Below, piece after piece: positions 9,863-20,705 of a stretch of 64,000 nt of DNA. Source of the stretch: Paguma larvata. Taxonomy: Eukaryota > Chordata > Mammalia > Carnivora > Viverridae. The stretch covers positions 11,392,001 to 11,456,000 of the forward strand of contig CM057844.1 of assembly GCA_030068075.1 (NCBI GenBank). The letters are read 5' to 3'. The notes below the pieces were generated by a model. It was not told the DNA's origin. It searched no databases and saw only the letters and a program-made list of their open reading frames with translations. How positions within the stretch are numbered: position 1 is the stretch's first letter; each line of letters starts with the position of its first letter. The position numbers and the translations under genes were made by a program.

Positions 9863-12570
9863 AGAGCCAAAGGTAGAAACCTTAGAGGATGTCTGCCTTT
9901 GCAGCGGGTGGAAGAGAATCCTGTGAAGGAGATAAGAAGAGAGGGAGAATGGATGTAGCTGAGGAGGATATCGATTTGGAAGACAGAGGCAGAAGAAATT
10001 TTTTTTGACACAACCAAGGGCTATCTATATGTTTAGAGATATAAATGAATATTAAGAAAAAGCTTTTGGGTTTAGGCATTAGGAGGATATAAGTCAACTT
10101 CTCAGCTTGTGTCAGGATGAGAAAAGGAGAACTCCATGAGCAGCTGTGAAGGAAAGAGTCCTAGAAATGGTGAAGAAGGTCTTGAGCCAAGTTGTTTGAT
10201 GACAGGTTAGGTGGTTTAGAGTTTAATAGATGACTGGCATCCACAGCTTTGCATAGCACATAAAGTTATTGAAGATTAATAGTTTGCTTTTCATCTTTTT
10301 CTTCCTTAACTGGAATGTGTCTCAGAGAAGATCACAGAGTTGCAATATAAATATTTTTCTTCCTGTGTAAAAAAAGATACATATGTAGAATCCAAGAATG
10401 TTTTTAAATGTGTAGATGTTTTCTAAATCAGAATAAATTTAGGTGAGAGGATAGGATGGAGATTAAAAGGAGAAAGAATAATAGCAATTAACTATAAAGA
10501 TGACAATAATTTTATTTATTTATTTTTAAGTTTTAGACAGTAATTTTAGAAATTTATGTGGTTTTCTAAGGGCCTTCAAGAATGTTCTTTAGGAAGCTAA
10601 TGGGAAAATTGAGCTTTTTTCTTGTCTTTTTCTGAAGAGTTGCTATGGTGAGCTCTGAAATACTTCTCAGAGTGTTCTCCTTTTTTTGTTTGTTTGTTTT
10701 TGATATAAGTTAAAAAAATAGTTATATATCTTGTTTAAAACAAGATTCGGAAACATTATGCAGGAAGGCTAGGAGGTCCCATAATAGGAAGAGTGATTAG
10801 ATAACATTCAGTAGAATTGTGAAATTAGTAAAAATTTGAGGCATTATTTTTTTCTTTGGATAGAAAAGATGGTTGAAAATCACATTTATTGACCTGGATA
10901 ATCATTTTGAAAATTAATAGTTTATTTTCTTATTAAATTTAGTAACACCCAAGTTTGTTTTTTTCAGTGCATATTGAATGTAAGAAACAGAAGCATCCCA
11001 ATTTCAAAGAAACGCAGAAGTTCCCTTCTGAGGCATGGCTGATGCATTATTCCTAAAGGAGAATCTTGAGATAAAATTAGGCAGCCTCAGTCAGTTTTCT
11101 CTTCTTCCTCTCCTCTTACAAATAAGAAAAAAACCTTGCAAAAAACAGAAACAAAAACAAAAAAAACCTTGTTATTGTATTAAATTACTAACAGAATTGA
11201 TCAGCAGCAGACTAACAACATAGACTTATCAGAATAAGTGGAAATGGGTAGCTAGAAGCAGAAGTCTAACTTTGTAGGGCTTAGGGCCTTCCCAGCTAAT
11301 GTTGGTTTTCTCCCTGTGGCCTAGGTTTCCTGTTTATACAAGAGCTCTAGCCTCCTCCTACAGCCTGGAAATCCCAAATAGTTTGGATACTTGGAGCTTT
11401 TAAAATAGCAGAGGATGATTTGTCCATAGCAGATATGTTCTTACTCACACAGATCTTTGGGAAAACAAAGAAAAGAGCATTTAAATTAGCTACCGAATTT
11501 TGGTACCTGGAAATAATTTGGTAATATTATTTGGATAGAAAGCAAATAATAAGCACACTACTAAAAAAGGAAAACAGCAACAACAACACCTCTGTAAACA
11601 TGTTACATTAAAAAGAACCGTAGTTTTGTTGCCGATCTATTTGATTTCAAAGGTGGTCGTGGACTCGATTTTAGAAGTTGGTGCCATCACAGAATTGGGA
11701 GCTGCAGAGCTCTTCACAGTAGGGACTTTATTTTGAATTTTATGCTAAAAGATGTTTATGAAATATTAGGATGTAATTAAAACCAAAAAAGGAATTTGTT
11801 TCATCCCATGCAGAAAAGAAATAAAGATCTTTGTTTCCATATTAGCAATTTTTTTCCCTGAGGGTACTGATTAGGCAGTCAAAAAGCTTTTTTGTCTTTT
11901 CCTTTAGTTTGTGAGCATGTGGACAAAACCACTAATATTAGTTATAGTAAACTCCAAGTGCATAATTATAATGTTGCAAGAAGGAAAGGAAAATTAAAAC
12001 ATACGAAGCTGAAGGCTGAGTTGTACGATATATCGACTGGTTAGTTTGAACAGACCTTATATTACATTTGGTGGATGTGGGTAAATAAATAAATCCATAT
12101 ACTATAATGCTCATAAGAAATTTTAGAATTGTTTTTGTGGTTGTAAAGTTGCTTCCCCACATTGTAATCTAATGTTCTTTGTCATCAGATATTTGAGCAT
12201 AAGTTTGATTTTTGAATCTGTGAAAACCACATATTCATGAGGGAAGAATAAAGTGTATGTAAACAACATTATTCTGAACCTTTTATGAATGCAGTAGAAC
12301 CCAGTTCGTTCATTAGCGTTAATCGTGGGAAGCTTATTTTGAGTGCTTCTCACATAGTCCATCTGAGGCTCAATGACACTGATGATTTTCTGCTATGTTA
12401 CCTTGCTTCTGGCTTGATTTACAGTTTCAAATTGGGTAAGCTCAGAGTATTTTATTTGATTTAGGTAGCAGATTTATATTCATTTTAAACACTTAAATCA
12501 AGGTTCTTGTTTGTATTTGTGACTTGGAATTCTGTAATTGTATTTTTGGGGTAAACTTTGAGTGTGTTTG
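9863..12570. other. Long stretch with no recognised gene or repeat
   Basis: AT-rich, CpG-poor sequence. ORFs of 60-79 codons on both strands lack splice context and look random. An A-rich CAAAAACAAAAAAAAC-like tract lies near 11140-11168 and a short ATTTATTTATTT tract near 10512. Nothing functional is supported. Confidence 0.45.
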
Positions 12571-12610
<40 letters not shown>

Positions 12611-12612
12611 TG
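12571..12612. repeat. (GT)n microsatellite
   Basis: A GT tract interrupted once by GGTG near 12602. It is flanked by unassigned sequence and is likely to be length-polymorphic. Confidence 0.95.
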
Positions 12613-13790
12613 TTTGCATTTCCATTTTTTTTAGGTCAAAAATAATCCCGCCTGTTTTCCTTCCCTACTTTCCTTTTCTTCCTATGAAATATGACGTTCT
12701 CAAGAGCTTCTCACCGTATTCTATAATTATTTAGATACAGAAATGCAAAACAAGTGACTGTTTTATAAATATGGAAGCTATATTTAAAGAATCCAACCCA
12801 ACACCAATTGACTGATAGCCAATAAAAGTGATATAGGTAAAAAGGAACTCCCTTTGGATGACTAATTTTGAAAACACAGCACTTTAAACAAAAACATTTG
12901 GGAATGATTAACCTTTGACATATTTTTAGAGATAGAGAAATTTTAACAGATTAAATAATACTTATTCATAAAAATTGCTAATTAGTAGTATTAGAATTAT
13001 TAATATCTTAGACATGAAAATATTCTGGTTAGGTAAGAGAGGGTCTTTATTTTTAGGGGGTCTCTTCCACAAGTATTTAGGATAAAGGGTTGTAATGTTT
13101 GCAACTTACATGCAAATGCTCAGGAAAAAATATTTTTGTGTGTATTGTTTTTGCACTGTAGACTAATGGTGACACTATAGGGCTTTCTTTGTAGAAAAGC
13201 TTATGATGAAAGTAACAACTTTTGGGACTTAAGTTATAACAAAACTTTACCGTTTAACAAAGTAGAGGGAACAGAACTGCTTTATAGCTCCTGAGAAATT
13301 AATTACAACTATAACATAGTTCATTAAACAAATGAAAACTTATATTTAAGGAAAAATATACAGAAAATAAATGTGTATAACTTTTGGATGTGCATTTATT
13401 TGGCAGGACAATTGCATTTAATAAGAAGTCACATAAATATAAAATATGACTTGTACATTAATTTTTTTATTTTTGGATTTATGAAAAGCTCTCAATATTG
13501 TCACGTTTGAAAATATTCTGAAAGCAGGCAATAAAGAACATAAACTGTCAGGGGTCACACTTCACCTCTACATGCCAACTTTTGCAGTACTCATGGCACA
13601 CACTGTGGGCTGGTTGGTCTAGTAGTTGTTCTAACTTACTTCACCCATGCATGCTTCTATTACATAGACTGTAAAAACTAAATATTTATGTTTTAAGACT
13701 CCTTTTCAGAAATAGCCATACAATATCTCAGGTTACTGAGATACAAGTGAGAGTCCACTTGAAGTTTTCTGGGACAGCTTTTGTTTTCTA
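12613..13790. other. No recognised element
   Basis: AT-rich, without convincing ORFs, splice signals or recognisable repeats. Confidence 0.45.
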
Positions 13791-13799
13791 GATAAAAAG

Positions 13800-14060
13800 G
13801 GCTGACATTACCTCTTTTACCTTCTTCCTGTCCTGAGTATGGATGCGATGCCTGGAGTAAGAGCAACCATCTTGTTTCCAGAAGGAAATGGACAGGAGAC
13901 TCACAGAAATCATGGCCTTGACACTGTAGATGTGCTGCCACAAATGCAAAAACCACTTTTCTCCAGACTGCGTGTTAGGTGGGAAAAGCAAACTCCAATT
14001 TGTTTAAGTCACAATCGGCCTGGGTTTCTCTTAGGTGTTGCAGAAAGCACTCATAAATTG
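13800..14060 (+). mobile_element. Ancient LTR-type repeat, 3' part (MaLR/ERVL-like)
   Basis: The order of segments resembles the 3' half of old mammalian MaLR/ERVL LTRs: GAGCAACCATCTTGTTTCCA, an AATCATGGCCTTGACACTG segment, then TTTGTTTAAGTCACAATCGG and GGGTTTCTCTTAGGTGTTGC. Overlapping ORFs on both strands are therefore LTR shadows. The subfamily is not assigned. Confidence 0.5.
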
Positions 14061-14529
14061 TTCTTTGTATATCCTCAGTACTTGTGAAATGGAAAGTGTA
14101 TTAAAGATCTGGCTACTCATTTATTTTCAAACTTTATTGTGTTTGTACATGTGTAAGTATGTGTGTGTACACACCAGCGTACATACACATATACTTACAT
14201 ACATAAACGGGGGGATGCTCTTGTTTGAGTCCCTAATTGGTCACTCCACCCCCTCCATGCTAAGAGAAACATGCATTTGCCCGAATGTTGGGTGACCATG
14301 TGCTTTGTGGTCCCCACCATGAGGTTGGTAGGAAAGGGCAGGATTATTGTTATATTCCAGTCACAACTATTGTGTTAGACTATTAAGCCTAGAGTTGATT
14401 ATTCTGACAGCCAAATGCATCAGTCTCCATGGTTGGTGATTAGAGATCTGTATGACCTGGTGATGTCTTTGTCCTTCCATAAGGATTATGATGTACCATG
14501 CAATTAGTCTATTATTTATTTGGTACAAA
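14061..14529. other. No recognised element
   Basis: Unassigned sequence, including a small TG/CA-rich imperfect palindrome near 14155-14200 (GTGTGTGTACACACC). No gene signal. Confidence 0.45.
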
Positions 14530-14990
14530 GTTAACGTAGTCACATGGTGCAAGATACAAGAGATACAAAAGGATAAACCGAGAGAAGTCTCTCCCAAACT
14601 CTGTTCTTCAGCCAACCCAGCTCTTCTTTGTAGAGAAAAACGAGGTAATTTGTTTCTTTGTATTCATCCAGAGAGAGCCCATGCCTTTATATGTGACAGC
14701 ATAATGTGTATATTCTTTTCTTTTCTCGCCTTTTACACAAACAGTGGCAATATGGCTATCTAATAATCTTTCATTTAGCTTTTTTCACTGAATTTATCTA
14801 GGCAAACCTATCTGAGTTAGTGCATAAACAGTTTCTTTATTTTTCTTCACAGCTACATAGTTTTCCATTTTATGGATATGGCATAATTTTATTATATAGA
14901 CTCTTTTTAGTGGATATTTAGATTGTTTCAGTCTTTTGCTGTTGCATACAGATGCCATAGCAAACGACCATATATATGTCAATTCATCCA
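14530..14990 (-). mobile_element. Ancient LINE-1 3' region, weak
   Basis: The order of segments around 14850-14985 follows antisense ancient L1 sequence near the ORF2 end: ACAGCTACATAGTTTTCCAT, then ATGGCATAATTTTATTA, then a TGGATATTTAGATTGTTTCA segment and CTTTTGCTGTTGCATACAGA. The part before 14800 is less certain. Confidence 0.45.
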
Positions 14991-16044
14991 AGTCATTTAA
15001 GGATTAAAATAATATGTGAATGTTTAATTATTTTTTATTTTGGTTCTTAAAGATCAACAGAGTAAGGAGGTTATGACTAGAATAGGGATGGGAATAGAAT
15101 GAGGCAAGTCATTTTTTGAGGGGAGCATTATGGTCCTGTTAGTAGTCCCAGAAAGGTGGTGCCCAAAAGTTCCTGTCTTTGTTATCTAGACCAATTGTGA
15201 CCTGAGGCCTTTTATGGTGCTCATTATTGTAAAGGACGTTTTAAAGATTTTTATAGCTTTTTATGAAGTAAGAAAGAGTTTCATTCCTATTTTCCATCAG
15301 TTGTATTTATTCACTCATTATAATAATCTTACATAATTATATAGCACTTCATACTTTTGCAAGATTTTTTCAAATACTGTTTAGCTCCACTTTTAATTCA
15401 GGCTAATGTTGGTAGAATCATCTCCAGAACCAAAGATCAAGTATCAACCTGGTGACCTGCATCTAGGTAGTCGGAGTTAAGCCTACAACACAGATCTCCT
15501 AATTTCCTGGATTAGGCAAAAAAAAAAAGGAAAAAAAAATAACATGTGTATGTTTGGGCACACATTTCAACACTCCTCTCCAGATACAAGAGCCCATTCT
15601 TTACAGGGAGGACCCATTCAGACCCATTTGAGTGGGGCTGATCCATCTCCCATGCCACAGGAATTGGCATGTGACCCAGTATACACCAATCAGAATAGTC
15701 ATCCTTCTGGGTGGTGATTGATTCAAGAATGAATGTGGTATCCAGTCAGGCAGATTGAAACACTCCCTTGGTCTTTTCTGCCAAAGGTATGCAGAGGAGC
15801 CATCTTTTTCTTTAGTTTGTGAGTGATAGGATTAATTTCGAGGCTAACAGTGGTACAGATCTGATGTCTGAAGCTAGATAAAAACCCCAGAATTCCTAGT
15901 TATCTGAGGCTGGGAAATGATCGTTTTTGGATAGGAACAAAGCTTGCTAATTCACATGCTGTCTTCTTTGCACGGAATAGCACGTTGTGCCTTTTATTCT
16001 GTCTTTGAGTAGAGTGTGGCTTGAGAGAAAGGCTACTGAAGTGT
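14991..16044. other. Unassigned sequence with a possible ancient LTR segment
   Basis: 15590-15900 contains a GGCATGTGACCCAGTATACA / CCAATCAGAATAG segment that resembles old LTR promoter sequence, but I cannot name a family. An A-rich patch lies at 15518-15540. No ORF of interest. Confidence 0.4.
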
Positions 16045-16125
16045 AAGTCATAGGATCAGTTCAAGTCTCTATTATCCCACTTGCTGGCTTTTAGGGTCTT
16101 GGATGGTTCATTTTCTCTTTTTAAA
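16045..16125 (+). mobile_element. MIR SINE fragment
   Basis: The MIR-like series AGTTCAAGTCTCTATTATCC, CACTTGCTGGCTT and GTCTTGGATGGTTCATTTTC matches the middle of MIR. The SINE at 16126 interrupts it and the remainder may continue past 16361. Confidence 0.6.
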
Positions 16126-16347
16126 CTTTTTTTTTTATTATTTAATTTTTTTTGAGACACAGAGAGACAGAGCATGAGCAGGGGAAGGGCAGAGAGAGAG
16201 AGAGGGAGACACAGAATCCAAAGCAGGCTCCAGGCTCTGAGCTGTCAGCACAGAGCCCGACGCTGGGCTCGAATTCACAGACTGTGAGATCATGACCCAA
16301 GCCGAAGTTGGCCGCTTAACCGACTGAGCCACCCAGGCACCCCTCAG
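16126..16347 (-). mobile_element. tRNA-Lys SINE (felid SINEC type), antisense
   Basis: A complete antisense copy. The 14-bp target-site duplication TTTCTCTTTTTAAA is at 16112-16125 and 16348-16361. The head reads GAGCCACCCAGGCACCCC on the plus strand. Confidence 0.96.
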
Positions 16348-16417
16348 TTTCTCTTTTTAAAAGCTACTTATAGCTTAAGCTTATTAAGCCTAAACAAATA
16401 TTTATTTTCTATTTTTA

Positions 16418-18671
16418 TTTTATTTTTTTATTTATGTTTTTAATAATTTATTTTCAAATTGGTTTCCATGTAACACCCAGTGTTCATCCCAACAAGTCCC
16501 CTCTTTAATGCCTGTCACCCACTGTCTCCCCTCCCTCACCCCCCTCACCCTCAGTTTGTTCTTAGTCTTTGAGAGTCTCTTTTGTTTTGTCTCCCTCCCT
16601 CTCTGTGTCTTTTTTTTCTTTTCCCCTCTTCCCTTCCCCCGTGGTTTTTGCTAAGTCCTCAAAATCCACTTATGCGTGGAAACATATGGTATCTGTCTTT
16701 TTCTGACTGACTTATTTCACTTAACATACTACCCTCCAGTTCCATCCATGTTGATACACGTGGCCAGATTTCATTTTTTCTCATTGCCACATAGTAGTCC
16801 ATTGTATATATGTACCACATCTTCTTTATCCATTTGTCAGTTGATGGACACTTGGTCTCTTTCCACGATTTGGCTATTGTCGAAAGTGCTGCTGTGAACA
16901 CTGGGGTACACGTGCCCCTATCCATCAGCACTCCTGTGTCTCTTGGATAGATTCCTAGCAGTGCTATTGTTGGGTCATAGGGTAGCTCTATTTTCATTTT
17001 TTTGAGGAACCTCCACACCATTTTCCAAAGCGGCTGCACTAGTTTGCATTCCCACCAACAGTGTAGGAGGGTGCCTGCTTCTCCACATCCCCGCCAGCAT
17101 CTATACTTTCCTGATTTATTCATTTTAGTCACTCTAACCAGTGTGAGGTGGTATCTCAGTGTGGTGTTGATTTGTATTTCCCTGATGATCAGTGACTTTG
17201 AGCATCGTTTCATGTGTCTGTTGGCCATCTGGATGTCCTCTTTGGAAAAGTGTCTATTCATATCTTCCGCCCATTTCCTCACTGGATTATTCATTTTTCG
17301 AGTGTGGAGTTTGGTAAGTTCTTTATAGATTTTAGATACTAGTCCTTTATCTGATATGTCATTTGCAATTATCCTTTCCCATTCCATCGGTTGTCTGTTA
17401 GTTTTGTTGGTTGTTTCCTTTGCCGTGCAGAAGCTTTTTATCTTGATGAGGTCCCAATAGTTCATTTTTGCTTTAAATTCCCTCACCTTTGAAGATGTGT
17501 CACATAGGAAGTTGCTGTGGCTCAGGTCAAAGAGGTTTTTTCCTGCTTTCTCCTCTAGGATTTTGATGGTTTCCTGTCTCACATTCAGGTCCTTCAACCA
17601 TTTAGAGTTTATTTTTGTGAGTGGTGTAAGGAAGGGGTCTAGTTTCATTCTTCTGCATGTTTCTGTCCAGTTCTCCCAGCACCATTTGTTAAAGAGGCTT
17701 GTCTTTTTTCCATTGGATACTCTTTTCTGCTTTGTCAAAGATTAGTTGGCCATATGCTTGTGGGTCCATTTCTGGGTTCTCTATTCTATTCCATTGGTCT
17801 ATGTATCTGTTTTTGTGCCAATACCATACAGTCTTGATGACTACTGCTTTGTAATAGAGGTTAATTTCTGGGATTATGATGCCTCCCACTTTGGTTTTCT
17901 TCTTCAATATTACTTTGACTATTCAGGGTCTTTTGTGGTTCCATACAAATTTTAGGATTGTTTGCTCTAGCTTTGAAAAGAATGCTGGTGCAATTTTGAT
18001 TGGGATTGCATTGAATGTGTAGATTGCTTTGTGTAGTATTGACATTTTAACGATATTTATTCTTCCCATCCATGAGCATGGGATGTTTTTCTATTTCCTT
18101 GTGTCTTCCTCAATTTCCTTCATAAGTTTTTTATAGTTTTCCATGTAAAGGTCTTTTACATCTTTGGTTAGGTTTATTCCTAGGTATTTTATGGTTTTCG
18201 GTGCAATTGTGAATGGGATTCGCTTCTTTATTTCTCTTTCTATTGCTTCATTGTTGGCGTAAAGGAATGCAACTGATTTCTGTACATTGATTTTGTATCC
18301 TGCAACTTTGCCAATTCATGGATCAGTACTATTAGGCTTTCGGTGGATTCTGTTGGGTTTTCCATGTAAAGTATCATGTCATCTGCAAAAAGTGAAAGTT
18401 TGACTTCATCCTTGCCTATCCTGATGCCTAATTTATTTTACTTTCTTGTATGATTGATGATGCTCGGACCTCCAACACTGTTTTAAATAGCAGTGGTGAG
18501 AGTGGACATCCCTGTCGTGTTCCTGATCTCAGGGGGAAGGCTCTCAGTTTTTCCCCATTGAGGATGATGTTAGCTGTGGGCTTTTCATATATGGCTTTTT
18601 TGATGTGTTCCTCCTATCCTGACTTTCTCAAGAGTTTTTATGAAGAAGGGATGCTGTATTTTGTCAAATGC
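16418..18671 (-). mobile_element. Comparatively young 5'-truncated LINE-1
   Basis: The 12-bp target-site duplication TTTCTATTTTTA is at 16406-16417 and 18672-18683. The 3' UTR lies at 16430-16660, with ORF2 from the C-terminus to the RT region ending at about 18671. The reverse-transcriptase F-A-D-D-M site is intact near 18376-18397. Few frame disruptions suggest it is younger than the other L1s in the window, except perhaps the copy at 54997-56398. It lacks the 5' UTR, ORF1 and endonuclease, so it cannot move. Confidence 0.94.
16659..17738 (-). pseudogene. LINE-1 ORF2 C-terminal part, 359 codons open
   Basis: This is the longest open frame in the window and encodes the C-terminal end of L1 ORF2, downstream of the reverse-transcriptase catalytic site. 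The Cys-rich motif CX3CX7HX4C is intact at residues 214-231 (C214, C218, H226, C231). The conserved [15 protein letters not shown] block is at about 251-265. The first Met is internal to ORF2 and does not mark a true start, because the frame is broken upstream. It ends at a natural ORF2 stop before the 3' UTR. No host function is implied. Confidence 0.93.
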
Positions 18672-18683
18672 TTTCTATTTTTA

Positions 18684-19217
18684 AAAGCCATTTATTATGT
18701 CTTAACCAGAAATTAGCTTTTCGTTTTCTAATAAAACATCTGGAGGGCCTGTGCATGAGCTCCGCAGTGTCTTCAGTGTACCTGCCTCTTTGCCTCCCAC
18801 TCTAGTGTCCTTAGGGTGTGAGTCTAACCCCTCATTGGGCATCACATTTGCATTTAAAACAGGAAGAGAGGGAAGGGCAATGAGCAAAAAAAATCCGTTT
18901 TCAAGGACTTTTCCCAAGATGCCCTCATATGACTTAACTGTGTGTCTTATTGACAGGAACTGTGGCCTGTGGTCACCTCTAACTACAGAGAGGCTAAGAA
19001 AGTAGTGTCTTATCTGGACACATTGCTGTCCCCTCAACAAAATGGGCTTCTTTTAGTTAGAAAGAAGGAGAGAATGGATGCTAGGTAAGCATTTATTGTC
19101 TGCCACAAGGGTTAGATTAGTCTATATGGCCCTCACTCTAGAATTTATGAACTCTGTTTAATAAACTCAAGGAGAACTGGTGATTAAGGCTTTAATTCTC
19201 AGTGCAGCAGAATAACC
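18684..19217. other. Unassigned sequence with an ancient repeat trace
   Basis: 19030-19120 (GAGAGAATGGATGCTAGGTA ... TTGTCTGCCACA) resembles a common ancient interspersed repeat whose name I cannot give. The exon-like segment 18957-19083 overlaps it and is rejected as coding. Confidence 0.4.
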
Positions 19218-19450
19218 TAGGTCGGGGTTTGGCAAACCATGGTCCACAGGTCAAATCCTGCTAGCCACCTGATTTTGTAAATAAAATGTTATTAATACAC
19301 AGAAAGATTCGCTTGTTTACACATTCTGACTGCTTTTACATTACAATGGCAGGGTTGAGAAGTTGTGACTTAGACCTGAAGGCCTGCAAAGTTGAAAATA
19401 TTTTCCATCTGGCCCTCTACAGAAAAAATGTGAAAATCTCTGGCCTTGAT
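19218..19450. mobile_element. hAT-type DNA transposon fossil (MER1-group MITE-like)
   Basis: The characteristic series of a common mammalian hAT-derived element is present: GGGGTTTGGCAAACCATGGT, AAATAAAATGTTATTAATAC, then a GGCAGGGTTGAGAAGTTG segment and ATCTGGCCCTCTACAGAAAA. The element at 39428-39645 has a related layout in the other orientation. An 8-bp duplication was not recognisable. Confidence 0.65.
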
Positions 19451-19494
19451 GATTCAGAAAAGTCCTTCTATCATGATGCTTCCAGAAACATGCA

Positions 19495-19731
19495 TTTATT
19501 CATTTCTTCAACAAGCATTTGAACATACGCCTTGTTTCAGGCATCAGATCAGGCACAGGAGTTATAGTAGTGAATAAAACCAAGTCCATGTCCTCATGGA
19601 GCTTCTATTTTATCAAGTCAGGCAGGCAGTAAATAAATAGGTAAAACTTCTCATTTATCATATAGTTATAAGAGCTACAGAGAAAAATGAAGTAGAAAAG
19701 GCAGATAGTAACTGTAGGAGAGCTGCAGTTT
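19495..19731 (-). mobile_element. L2 LINE 3' end, part outside the inversion
   Basis: Antisense L2 3' end: TTTCTTCAACAAGCATTTGA, then AGGCATCAGATCAGGCACAG, a GTGAATAAAACCAAG segment and CTCATGGAGCTTCTATTTTA. The next upstream part of the same L2 lies beyond the SINE at 19732-19950 but in the opposite orientation (19970-20610), consistent with an inversion. Confidence 0.75.
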
Positions 19732-19950
19732 GTTTTGTTTTGTTTAGTTTTTTAATTTATTTAGTTTTGAAAGAGAGACAGAGCATGGGCAGGGGAGGGG
19801 CAGAGAGAGAAGGAGACACAGAATCCGAAGCAGGCTCCAGGCTCTGAGCTGTCAGCACAGAGCTCAACGCGGGGCTCGAACCCACGAACCGTGAGATCAT
19901 GACCTGAGCCGAAGTCAGATGCTCAACCAACTGAGCCACCCCGGTGCCCC
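19732..19950 (-). mobile_element. tRNA-Lys SINE at left edge of inversion
   Basis: A complete antisense copy with tail at left and head at right. Its flanks do not match each other: the left is GAGCTGCAGTTT (19720-19731), the right TCCACTTGCATAT (19951-19963). Each instead matches a flank of the SINE at 20624-20690 in reverse complement, so its target-site duplications have been exchanged. Confidence 0.93.
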
Positions 19951-19969
19951 TCCACTTGCATATTTGATA

Positions 19970-20610
19970 AGGACTGCCTGGAACTCCTGAACTTGCCCCC
20001 AATACTTACTCTTCCTGGAAACTTCCAGACATCAATAAACAGATTCTTTTAGTTGCCCAGGTCAAAATCAAGTCAGCTTGGACTCTCTTTATCTCTTACT
20101 CTATATCAATTTATTAGCAACTCATGCTAGCTCTGCCGTCAAAAACTAGCCAGAATCCAACCGCTCCTCTCCCATCCACCACAATCACTCTAGTCCAAGC
20201 CACTACTATTTTTTGCCTGATATAGCCTGAGAGCATCTGACTGGTCTCCCAGGTTCCACTCTTGCCCTCCATGTTTATTGTTGGCACGGCAGCCAGAACG
20301 ACCACGTTGAAGTACAAGTCAGGCCATGTTATTCCTCTTCTCATAAATCTCCATGAGTAAGTTTCTACACAAAGATCCTAACTACCCCTCTGAGCTAGCT
20401 CATCCCTAGCCATCTCCCCCCTTGTTCTCTCTGCTCTAGCCACGCTGGCCTTCCTCCTAATCCTCAGTCCCTCTAGACACATTGCTACCTCTTTAGCACA
20501 CATTGTTCTGGCATATCCTTACCTTCATGGGCCACATGGCTCCATCCCTCATTTCTGGATTTTTGTTTAAATGCAACCTTCTAAAGGGGGTCTTCCCTGA
20601 CCATGCTTAA
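19970..20610 (+). mobile_element. L2 LINE internal part, inverted relative to its 3' end
   Basis: Plus-orientation L2 order: CTAGTCCAAGCCACTACTAT, a CTGACTGGTCTCCCAGGTTCC segment, TAGCCACGCTGGCCTTCCTC, ATTTAAATGCAACCTTCTAA and GGTCTTCCCTGACCATGC. The natural continuation of the last part is the reverse complement of 19495-19731, so this block was flipped between the two SINEs. Confidence 0.7.
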
Positions 20611-20623
20611 AAACTGCAAGCTC

Positions 20624-20690
20624 GAGGCAGCTGGGTGGCTCAGTGGGGGCACTCGTGCTCTGTCTCAAAAATAAATAAACATTAAAAAAA
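20624..20690 (+). mobile_element. Internally deleted tRNA-Lys SINE at right edge of inversion
   Basis: Only about 20 bp of head (GGCAGCTGGGTGGCTCAGT) and the tail region (GTGCTCTGTCTCAAAAATAA) remain; about 150 bp of body is missing. The left flank AAACTGCAAGCTC (20611-20623) and right flank ATATGCAAGTGGA (20693-20705) are not copies of each other. They pair with the flanks of the SINE at 19732-19950. Confidence 0.85.
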
Positions 20691-20705
20691 ATATATGCAA
20701 GTGGA

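Noticed and set aside
13693..14087. Overlapping ORFs of 67-87 codons on both strands
   Set aside because: The region matches the order of an ancient LTR 3' part; no splice or coding signal is present.
18957..19083. Exon-like segment with acceptor TTATTGACAG, an open frame and donor GCTAG|GTAAGC
   Set aside because: Its 3' part, including the supposed donor (GAATGGATGCTAGGTAAGCA ... TTGTCTGCCACA), matches the layout of a common ancient interspersed repeat. The apparent splice signal is therefore repeat-derived, and CpG retention is low.
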